Assembly: GCA_963971285.1 (NCBI GenBank) | Contig: OZ020262.1 | Coordinates: forward strand, 11,104,745-11,168,744 | DNA from: Astropecten irregularis | Lineage: Eukaryota > Echinodermata > Asteroidea > Paxillosida > Astropectinidae | Length of the DNA: 64,000 bases | Direction of reading: 5' to 3' | Part shown: one piece after another, positions 11,151 through 21,400 of the stretch | Position numbering within the stretch: position 1 is the stretch's first letter | Layout: each line of letters starts with the position of its first letter | Made by a program: the position numbers and the translations under genes | The notes under the pieces: model-generated | Seen by the model: only the letters and a program-made list of their open reading frames with translations | The model's database searches: none | Told to the model about the DNA's origin: nothing

Positions 11151-13036
11151 TCAGATCTCCCTCCCCATTTCCTTGGCAACTTCCATCTCCTCCTTGTGGG
11201 CCTTGCTAGCCATGTGAGCTCCGTACGGCTTGGGTCCGTTCAGCGTCTTGTCGCAAACGTGGCAGTAGTAATCTTTCTTTACCGCCGCGTCCTTGCTTTC
11301 GGTGCCATTCGTAGTCGGACTGTTGTAGGCCGAAACGTAAGCCTTCCAGGCAGCTGTTGCGATAAAAAAAAAGTTTCCAAGACGTCTCAAAGAAATAAAA
11401 ATGAAGTCATTGAAAGGTGAACAAAGAAAAATTGACTAGAGCGGGATTTGAACCGGCAACCTCCTGAATACCGTACAGGCGCCCTAACAACTGTTTTCAC
11501 TTGTGGTTATTTGATGATTTTAAATGTAAATGAAGGTGTAAATTCCTTCTTGGTCAGAAATTCCATGGTTTTGGAAAGCCCTCGAGTAAAATGTGTGATT
11601 CTTCTAGATCTTTGATGAAACATATAAACCTTGAGAATCCAAAACATGGAAATGAATCGATAATCTGAGCATGGAACTGAGGAAGTTTACTTGGGAAGTT
11701 TGGAGACAAAAAAAGCCTGACGGTTTGAAATTTCATTTCATGAGTTTGTTTACTTTTGTTTTGTTGTTGGTAGGTGATGGATCATGCCGGAGTGACAGTT
11801 TTGAATAATTTCTCCTTACGTTTTTCGGCAGGGACGTCCTCTTCTGGTTCTTTGTTTTTGAGCCAAGGCAGAGTGCTGGGTTTTTTCTCTTGAATCTGAA
11901 TACAAATAAATAAATCGTACACATCATTCGTAAGCTTTCAAAACTGCAACACAGTTGATTGAAACTAGAAACTCTCTTGCCAAGATGCCCACTGAAACAG
12001 AGTTTATTGGCACATAACTGGCAACTGACTGGTGCTAAATAACCAGCAATATGAATAACAAGCGCAGAAGTCTCTAGCCAAGATGCCCTTTGAGGTTCAG
12101 CTACGGAGAGTCTCTAGCTACGCTCACCATCACATAATTGGCCGGCACATATCCCACGTCTCCCTCCTCGGATTCCACCTTCCACCAGTGCTCGTTGGTT
12201 GCGTGCTTCTCTACCAGAGTCAGCTTCTGACCCTGTTTGATGTTCAGCTCAGGGAATCCCAGTGGACTGGCCTGGTTGGCTTTGTAGCTGTAACCGGCTA
12301 GTAACTCCACCCTCTCTCTTGCTGTTTCACTTCCATCTTGTAGGAATAAAAGTCCCAAGAACGTTAGTCCACAATCACTTAAAATTCTAATTTGCTGAAA
12401 AATAATTCTTGCTTCTTTGAATATTATGCTGAATGGAAACCTGTGTCCACTTATCAAGCTACACTGGCTCCCCATCACTCAAAGAATCCATTACAAGGTC
12501 ATTACTTTCATCTTCAAAGCATACCGGAATCAAGCTCCTGCTTACATCACAGACATGCTGCAAATCAGTTGCCTGAGAAGACGACTACGATCATCATGTT
12601 CACTGCATTTTGTTGACCCCAGAACCCAATGTGTTTCCTTTGCTGAACTGGGGCCAATTTCATAGAGCTGCTTAGCACAATAAATTGCTTAGCACATTTT
12701 GTGAATTTTTGTGCTAGGCAGCTCTATGAAATCAGCCCCTGGTCAAAGGGATTGTACGTTCTACCTACTCGAGCTATTTTGCATCTGTGGTTTTGTAAGC
12801 CCGCCGTTGCTGCTGCTGGCCTGCGGCGCTCTCCTGTCTGCAGCAGGTGGCTGTTGTTGTCTTCGCTGGTCAGCAGCAGCAGGAAATGGATGCTGCTGGT
12901 CAGCTACTGTCCTCGTTGGCCTGCTGTTGGCTGTAGTTGTCCGTCGCTGCTCACCACTAGCTGGCCGTTGAGATGTAGGTGTTGAAAGCACGGATCCGTT
13001 GTTTTGATTTACCGACCGAGATTTGTCCCCTTCTCC
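11151..13036 (-). CDS. SH3-domain plus C2H2 zinc-finger protein (3' four exons)
   Basis: Exons in transcript order: 13036-12769, 12336-12128, 11895-11820 and 11353-11151. Junctions are AG/GT with matching phases (1,0,1), giving 251 codons; the first exon lies upstream and was not found. The first listed exon encodes a Q/P/A/S-rich linker (PAAADQRRQQQPPAADRRAP). The second is a complete SH3 domain (LLAGYSYKANQ, then HWWKVESEEGDVGYVPANYV, with the conserved WW, G and P-x-x-Y signature). A short linker contains PSTLPWLKNKEPEEDVPAEK. The last exon holds one U1/matrin-type finger, Y-Y-C-x2-C-x12-H-x5-H (HVCDKTLNGPKPYGAHMASK). The pairing suggests an RNA- or protein-binding adaptor, but no named orthologue was recognised. 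Confidence 0.75.
11402..11518 (-). mobile_element. Rearranged SINE: minus-strand head joined to plus-strand tail
   Basis: On the minus strand it has GGTTCAAATCCCGCTCTAGT and the tail start. Immediately to the right the sequence switches to the plus-strand SINE tail TTTTCACTTGTGGTTATTTG. It looks like an internally deleted form of the inverted dimer at 3984-4287. It lies in the last intron of the SH3/zinc-finger gene. Confidence 0.55.
12650..12740. mobile_element. Foldback element, GGGGCCAATTTCAT family, short form
   Basis: GGGGCCAATTTCATAGAGCT at the left and AGCTCTATGAAATCAGCCCC at the right, with almost no interior: the shortest hairpin of this family here. It lies in an intron. Confidence 0.7.
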
Positions 13037-13204
13037 CTGATATGAGGGGAAAACGAACAAAACTTATTATATTTTGATCAAACTTTGATATCAGCTTACA
13101 GTAAATTTTTGAAGTAATTCGGCAGATGGTCAATGATTTTGAAATAAACTGAGCAATAGCCAGTTCTTCACAGATACATTGAATAACCAGAAATGTTTTG
13201 AATT

Positions 13205-13394
13205 CCACAGGAATAGGGCTCTGCGCTTGTGACGTCACATTCAGATGTTCGGACAAACAAGTCGCATGTTGCACAATTCACTTACACGTAAACGTTGTGA
13301 TATTTGTCTGAACATCCAGGTAACTATAGCTGTCGATATAAAGGGTGTAATCTATAAATAGCTTGAGCGCGGAGTCCTATTGAACACTCTAAAA
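13205..13394. mobile_element. MITE with AGGGCTCTGCGC ends (copy 1)
   Basis: Left end AATAGGGCTCTGCGCTTGTG and right end GCTTGAGCGCGGAGTCCTATT are complementary. The interior contains GACGTCACATTCAGATGTTC and GGACAAACAAGTCGCA. An inverted copy is at 28448-28613. Confidence 0.65.
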
Positions 13395-13937
13395 ATGTCC
13401 ACGACCCTTGAAGTTCAGCCTTCAAAGCTCATTCCATAAACCTTCTCCGAACTTGTGTTAATGGAGTCTAGTGATTATGTCCTAGTTGCGAGTACTCGTA
13501 GAACGAGAAGGTTCACAGAGGAGCCTAATTCTTGGTCTAGGAGTCAGACGTGGACTGGAGTCCTTACGAGATTCCCTGGTCTCCTCTCCGTGTTGCTGTT
13601 GGTCTGTTGAGATGACAGACTTAAGATACCCCGTCCTCGTCCGATCCAGCGTCTTGTTGGTTTGTCTGCACTTTTCGGATCCATTCTTGAGGTCTCTGTT
13701 GAGGCAAAGTGGGAGACAATGTGTTCATTTCACGTATTTGTTCACGAATACTTAAAGAGACGACTCGGTGAAGATTAGATCCAGAAACTGGAGCCTAATT
13801 ACTTGCACTTCTCATTTATGATTTTGGCATAGACTGGAGACTGTTCCTAGCTCTATGGTCTGTCCAATTGACAATTCATGCCAAAATCGTAGCTCCATAT
13901 GGTGTGTTCATGCCTATGGTCTTAACTTACCCAAGTT

Positions 13938-14275
13938 TTGGTAATTGTGGACAAGTGGTTCCTAAAACTAGCAAACAATTAAGCAGGTAAGAAAATTGTA
14001 CTTTTTGAGTTTTTCACTGAAATAATAAGGAAATTTCTTCAATCTAGGGTTTATTGACCCGGGAACATTTGCAGAAAGTAAAAAAATATCGTTTGGGAGC
14101 AGCTAGTAGAAGCTATAAAAAGTTGCTCTCCTTTCCCAAATTTAGTTTAAGAAACCACTTGTCCTTTCCTTTAACTTAAGTTTATAAATATAAAATAAGA
14201 CTAAAGTTAGTTTTGCAATTTTGGGAACCACTTCGCTAGTCACTCTTCACTTCAGCACCACTTGTCCACAATTAC
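13938..14275. mobile_element. MITE with GGTAATTGTGGACAAGTGG ends (copy 2)
   Basis: Same family as 1498-1790: TTGGTAATTGTGGACAAGTG at the left, CCACTTGTCCACAATTACCC at the right. Confidence 0.7.
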
Positions 14276-15157
14276 CCTATTTTTCTAGACAGTGGCATCG
14301 ATGCCCACGATTTAAACGAATTATTTCAATTTTTCTTTCTCGAAGGAAGTAATCAACCAAACAAACTCACCCAAGCTACACCAGTGGAAGTCAAACACGT
14401 AATAAACAACTTTTGACAAGTGCTTTGTATTTTTGTAATAAACTTTTAAAGTACACACGTGTGTGTGTCAACAAATTTTATGATAGCGCCCTCTGCTGAC
14501 TGAAAAAAATCAGAATAAATAGTCTGGTACCCTTGACACATTCCTAATGCTAGTGGATAGCCACGCACTGGGAACCGAACACCATTACCATCAGTGCATG
14601 TGACTCGATAAAATGAAAACAATTATTAATTATTTTGTTGGAAAGGTCTCGCCCACTTTTGGTTGATGTTCTGTAAATTGTGGTAAATTCATCGATGTTT
14701 TGAGTCTGAGGTGTAAATGTGAGTGTTGCAGTAGTGGTCTAGATTGCAGATATCCTCTTGCAAGTGATTGTCTCATGTTAGTAATTATACTCGGTATATT
14801 TTATGATTTATTTTATAAACTGTCTGCGCTGCATAAATCATCATGTGAAGTTGTACGTGAACGCTTGATTAACCACCAATCCGCACGTGACCTGCGCAGA
14901 ATGAGGGAATTGCTTAATTGAATCATGGAGGTAGACATTTCCATGATTATGCCGGTGATAAATAGTCGCTTGCTTAAAAGATAATATTGTTATGAACTAC
15001 CTATACTGAATCAGACTTGAAGCACAAACTCTGGATTATGTAACGTTAATTTATATTTTATTTTATGCGTATATTGTCACGGTCGCCACAATTTGGCTTT
15101 TTTGTGACCCGATTTCACTGAACCGCTTGACATTGACAATGCTGCTGGAGTGAAAAC

Positions 15158-15201
15158 AATCACTGGACCGGAAGTGACGTATTGCCGACCATAAGAATAA
15201 A
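15158..15201 (+). promoter_or_regulatory. Probable promoter/5' leader of the TBC1D24 transcript
   Basis: ACCGGAAGTGACGTATTG (about 15166-15183) combines an ETS-type CGGAAGTG with a CRE-like TGACGTA, an arrangement common in animal housekeeping promoters. It sits about 20 bases before the first ATG of the transcript. It could also drive the divergent SH3/zinc-finger gene; that is inference. Confidence 0.4.
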
Positions 15202-15443
15202 ATGATGGCTCCAGTTACTCCCCCGGTTAGTGGATCTTATCGAGCATAATTTGTTGTTCTTTTTTAACATTTGGAGATCATGTCCAAATGTTAAAAAAGG
15301 TGATTTTTAGGGTCAAAGTTACTTGTAGTTGTACTAGTCACGGTTGAACGTAGTAACCACTAATTCTTGTGTTTACGTTTCAGGTCGTTATTGGCTTCTG
15401 GGCCGTTACTGCAGCCTACTTCCTATTCTCTATCCAGATTTAA
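15202..15443 (+). CDS. Spliced upstream ORF: 27-aa hydrophobic peptide ahead of TBC1D24
   Basis: ATGATGG at 15202 opens a frame that reaches a GTTAGT donor after 15225. It continues in the exon starting at 15384 (acceptor GTTTCAG) to a TAA at 15441-15443: 24 + 60 bases, 27 codons plus stop. The first exon codes MMAPVTPP and the second VVIGFWAVTAAYFLFS plus a short tail, an uncharged stretch long enough for one membrane helix. The TBC1D24 ATG (15457) follows 13 nt after the stop in the same exon, so ribosomes would meet this frame first. It may encode a conserved micropeptide or act only as a regulatory uORF. No named family was recognised. Confidence 0.5.
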
Positions 15444-15456
15444 ATTGATTTGAACG

Positions 15457-18400
15457 ATGCCGGACAAGACAACATCTGCATTGATGCCGTGGGTGGAGCC
15501 GTTACCTGACACAGATCACAGTGCAGCAGACGCCCAACAAAATGGCTCCGCCCCCAGCGGCCCACTCCCAACGGACCCGCTCCGATTGAAAAAGGTCGTC
15601 CGGAAGGGACAGTGGTCAGTCGGTCACTCTGTCCGGAGGGATCTATGGCATCACATCTGCATGCAGAATGTGGTTGCCGTGGGTAGCGTCTATCAGGAGA
15701 CCGCCAAGGACTTGTTTGGGGAGGAAGGTCAAAGTTCAGGTGGGTCTTTAATTAATCTTTGAAGACGTTGCTCTGTTACTCGTGGCTTAAATGTAAAATT
15801 ATCATCAAAATCCTTCATGGTGCAAAATCTAGGACAACTGGCTCTTTGCTAAAATGGACAAGACTATAAAATTGCCCTAAGTTTTGAACCTACACATACT
15901 GAGCCACAAAAGAAACACAAACCATGGGTCCATTAAATTTATTGTCATTTTGCGGCTTTTAAAAATTTTAAGTCGAATTCAACAAAATTATGACAACAAG
16001 AGCAACACTCAAGTCAGAAACTTTGTACAGTACCAAATTTTGTTGAATCTGATTAATTTAAACAGCCGCAATGAAATGTCAAAAATATGACAGTAAATTG
16101 AATGGACCCGTACGTTTCTTTTGTGGCTCCCTATAAGTCTTTAACTTTGGCATGTCTGAAAATCCTGAAATTGCAGAGCTCCGTTAAGAGATGTTTATAC
16201 TGTACAGTATAAGAGTGATAAAAATATATTCTTTACCAAATTAATAAATTCGAATTTTTTTCAGATTATGATTAATGGTTTTGTACATGTTTTTAAATCC
16301 CTCCTGCCAAAAACAAATATTTAAGAACAAATTCCCACAAATTCAAATGGTGTGGCAGTTTTTTGTTATAATTTATGTGTTATGTTTAAATTACCATCAG
16401 ACAGTATTTATGATTTCTTACAGTACAGTACAGTTATTCACAGAGAAGCTCAGTTTTTCCATTGCATTTTTAACTGGTTGGAATTAAAATTTTAAAGCTT
16501 TTAACAGATGTTTGGCACCTTCGATTATTCTGTAGAGTTTCGTATGTGGTTTCCTTGATTCAGGAAAAACATACCAACTCTTGTTGGCCAACATTTGTGA
16601 CCTGTTTTCCCGTTTAATTGTTTCCTCTCAATTTGTTTGTCATATGAAGACTCTTGTTACAACATGTATTGACTTATATTACAGTATTTCTTGTCTTAAA
16701 GGGATAATACATGATTGTATAAGGCCACAGAAATGCAAATACTAAAGTATGCCAGACTCTATACAATATATAGCCTACGTGAACTATCCCATCTTTAACA
16801 GCTTGAAATGATCAAGGCCATCTGAGTATGATTGATGAAAATACCGGTAGTCAAAACTGGACTCACTTTAGTAAAACACAAATTGTGTTAATCTCTTTAA
16901 GACATCGATTTATACTACTCTTTTCTTAAAAAAATATGAGTACTAAAAATTGATTGCCGGTAATACATGTACACACTTGTGGTAAGTGTGATGTCCTAAA
17001 TACCACAATACACCACAGTGTGGTTTGTGAGGTAATGCATGGTTTATGATCCAGTCCCCCTGTGGAGACCGTGGTAATGTGTGGTAAGCAGCTCTTGTCT
17101 TGTGGATTAAGTGCAGAGGGTTAGGGTTAAGGCAGAAATCATTTTAAGACAAAAGTTCTTATAATGGGAGGTTTCTGCTTTCACAATACAATGTTAGTTA
17201 AAGTAATTCGGTGAAATTTTTATTTTTTTATTTCTCATTTCACGGCTTACCCCTTTAACATCTCTGTGGTCAGTCGCTGTGGATCGTTAATTGATTCTCA
17301 TCATAACTTAACAGGAAGTCATTGGTACAAGCCGGAAGCACGGCTGATTCATCAGGGAAAAAGTCTGCCGTAAACTTCCGGTGAAAGACAGAAATTGAAT
17401 GTTGTTTTTTCATCTGCTTAAAATATGAATACTCTTTTTTCCTTCCATGTAAATATTCATGCTTAAAAAGTATGTACGCAGTCTGGCTTATGAAAGAAAA
17501 AAATAGGTTGAAAACTTTATTTTTGTTAATTTTGTTGTTCATTGTGGCAAAATGGTAAAAAGCTAAGTGTTTGAGGGCTCATGATGTTGGCTGAAACGTA
17601 TTTCAACATTTTGGCTGCAGACTTTTGGCCAAGGTTGGGACGTTTTGTCTGCTTGACAAAGGCTAGCAGTCTGCAGTTGAAACGTCGCTACCTTTCAGCC
17701 AACATCTTGAGCCATCAAACACTGTCACTTAGCTTTGTAAATTCTAATTTTTGAATATCGTGAACAGAATACACAGTTAGAAAATGAAAAAAATGATAAC
17801 TGCACAAACCACCCTCTCCCCCACGCCAAAAACCAGTTTCTTCAAACCTTCTGTACATTGTTAACTTAGCAATGCAAACTTTTTAATCTTTCTAAGCCAT
17901 GCTTAGAAATTTTTGTTATAAGTTCTCCTATTTTCAAATTCTCATCTGAAACCATATTACGTTGGTTGAGAGATTTTGTTTGACTGTATCTTTCTAGCTC
18001 CATAATCAGAATGATATATTGTAAGGCTGCTGATGTGTACACGATGTACCATCTGTTGAACTATTGCCAAATTACATTATGAATTTGCATGCCATTTTAT
18101 TTTATTATGATTTTAATCAGTAAGTCAAGGATTTTTCTATTCTTTGTGGCCCGTGGATTTGAATTACAACCAGCATCCCGACTTTAAAAAAAGAATCATC
18201 ATTCAAAACATCTATTTTATGAATATTGCAGTTGGTACTGAAGTGGTTATGCATAATTAATTGTCGACAGGTGTATTGGAAATAGATTGGCACGTAGGCA
18301 GCATGTGTTGGTACAATGCAGCTGCGTCTGTGAATAGCATACTGTACTTTTTTATGCTTGAATAAATACAGACATGTCATGCATTTGGGTATTCTTGAAA

Positions 18401-21400
18401 ATTATGAATAAAATAATTTAAATACATACATTTTTTTTTTTAAGAATTGGATCTAGATTATTTTTGAGTTCACATTTTGGGTCAGAATAGAAATCAGGTT
18501 GTCCGAGAGGGAGATGAAAACCCTCTTTGAAAAGATTTGAAAATACTGTGAGATTTGTTCACAGTTTTCTCAAGAAGTGGGCACTGTATGGGACTGGAAA
18601 TTTCACAGATGACTGTTACTGTATCTTTCTTGATATGTTCGCCCATGAATCTGCATTTCTTTGACAAAAACCAACTTATGATATTATCTTTCATGCATTA
18701 GGCCTATACCCTACCAACATATTGAATAGACAATTAAGTACATTTTTAATAGGCAATTACATTTACTAGACAAGCTCGGTCTGTAGCTTTATTTCTGTTG
18801 TTGTCTGTTTTTTTTTTTACTGCCGACCTTAAAGTTGTATTCTCCACTGCCACTTTGCCTTTTAATCATATAAAATCAGTCCTTTTTGCATTCTTTTGCA
18901 TCAAAGAACTATTTTTATCATCAGAAAAGCATTTTATTACACATTTTAGTATTTGTAATAAAATTATTGGTAACCCAGGTTGTATTAAAAAAGAAACAAT
19001 TGCTACATGTAAAGAAGCGTGTGTATTTCTCTACATTGTTTACCGAAAGGTTTAATTTCAGGCTTTTTGACTTTTTTGAATTTGTTTGCATTTGCTTTTT
19101 GGAATTTTTTCAGATGAAAATTCCAATCCGGATTCGCAGACCTTCGGCAACGATCGGCACCTGACCACCTACCGGCTGAACCCGGCCGGCCGGACTCAGC
19201 TGACCCGTCTCCTGAACGTCCTGGCCCACACCCGACCGGACCTGAACCACTGCCCGCTCCTGCACCCCATAGCGGCCCTCCTGCTGCACTACATGGATGC
19301 GGAGCGGGCTTTTGACTGTCTGTCGGCGCTGCTGGGAAGCCGCAAGTATAAGTTCCTGGACCAGAGCTGGGTGGAGTCGGAGGCCTTCCGTGGAAGCTTC
19401 ACCAAGCTCGCAAAGAAATTTGCTGTAAGACATCTCACAATCAGACATTACTCAAATGCTTGGAGTTAGGAGGGCCTGACATTTCAATCCTAGCAGGATC
19501 TTTCCCAAAGGCTACTCAGAGTTAGGAGGGCTTGATGTTTCAAGCCTAGCGGGATCTTTTTCAAAGGCTGCTCAGAGTTAGGAGAGCCTGATGTTTTGAT
19601 CCCAACAGTATCTTTCTCAAAGGCTGCTCAGAGTTAGGAGGGCCTGAAATTTCAATCCTAGCAGGATCCTTATCAAAGGCTGCTCAGAGTTAGGAGGGCC
19701 TGACATTTCAAATCTAGCAGGATCTTTCTCAAAGGCTGCTCAGAGTTAGGAGAGCCTGATGTTTCGATCCTAACAGTATCTTTCTCAAAGGCTGCTCAGA
19801 GTTAGGAGGGCCTGAAATTTCAATCCTAGCAGGATCCTTATCAAAGGCTGCTCAGAGTTAGGAGGGCCTGACATTTCAATCCTAGCAGGATCTTTCTCAA
19901 AGGCTACAAATCTACTTAAGCTCTTTGAATTAGCCTTTGAGAAAGATCCTGCTAGGATTGAGGCGCATCCAGCCCTCCTGACTCTAAGCATTTTATAAAT
20001 TTCTGGTCATTATTTTGAAGTTGACTAGTCTGTCGTGTGCATTTCTTCAGACATGACACTTCTTTTCCATTTTCATAATTCCTTCACACTGTTAAAGTCT
20101 TTTTATCCATCATTTCGGCATTGAGTGTGATATTCAGCTTTTACTTTATACACTGTTTCGTGTTTTGCTGTTCACCAAACTGGATTCACGTACTTGCATT
20201 TTGCACACGTTTCAGTTGTACATTACTTCATCAAGACCATTCATTTTTTGTTTTCACTATACAAATTGTAAAGAGATATTTTTTATCTGTGCTCCCTGCA
20301 AATTCTGTTGAAATCCCAAATTGTGGCATTTTGATTTGCTAAAGATATACCCTCTTTATGAGTAGTTGATGGCCATGTTAAGCCACAAAATCAAAATCAT
20401 CATTCAAAATTATTTCTTGCACCCCAAGCAATTTATGGAAATGCTTCCACAAATTTCATTACCATTTCATGTTTCATATTTCTGATTCATATTTTTCCAG
20501 TGGGTTTTGGTTTTGAGTTCAGCCATTCATTTGCATGATTTTATGATTTGCATGTCCTTTTTTCTTTATTTGTTTGTTTGTTGTGTGTTTGTTTGTTTGT
20601 TTGTGTGTTTGTGTGTTGTTTCAGAGCCAGGCGAATTCTGTGGTTACCAAACAGGGCATGGATCCAGGGATGGTGTACATCGACTGGGTGTGGTGGATTC
20701 TAGAGGACTTGCCGTTCGCTCATCTGGTAAGATGTAGACAATCTTAGCTCTCTATACAGACAGCCTGACAAACGGACTAACGAACAACCAAACTAGGTGT
20801 GGCGGATGTTAGAGGACGTGCCGTTTGCTCACCTGGGGCCAATTTCACGGCCCTGCTTAGCACAAAAATTTGCTTACCATGAAATTTCTGTCTTGAATAA
20901 GAACAGGATTAACAACCAAATTGTCATGTGTTGAGCATCACTTGTGATTGTTCTTTGGCTGTTGTTTGCTGACTATGAATGTCAAATGGATTTTTTAATT
21001 TTTGTGCTAAGCAAATTTTTGTTTATTGTTGGAAAGCTCTTTCTAGCTCATTTCAGTGTTGATAATGTCTCATTTAATATAGATATTTTATTATTGGAGG
21101 TCTCTAAGTTTTTGATTTATGCAAATGCCCACCTATTTTGTTCTGACAAGTTTAGGATTACTTGGACTCGTCACTTCCAATTAATATTGTTTTATTTTTT
21201 TTTCAGATCCGGGTGATGGATGCGTACTTCATGGAAGGTTTGAAGATTTTCTACCGTGTCTCTCTGGCTATACTCGTCTTGTTCAACAAAAAGAAGAAAG
21301 GTGACCAGCATCTGAACAAACTTTAAATCCATAATCCATAAAAAAAAAATGAAAAGTGAACAAAGAAAAATTGACTGGAGTGGGATTCGAACCGGCGACC

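Larger units (their letters stand above)
13037..15157. other. Upstream/intergenic DNA between two divergent genes
   Basis: Expected to hold the missing 5' exon(s) of the SH3/zinc-finger gene, but no initiating exon can be supported. Weak minus-strand donor-like sites are near 13280, 13929 and 14369. Two MITEs (13205-13394, 13938-14275) occupy much of it. Confidence 0.5.

Noticed and set aside
19463..19910. CRISPR-like regular repeats
   Set aside because: The repeat is contiguous, without unique spacers, in an intron of an animal gene; it is a tandem satellite-type array.
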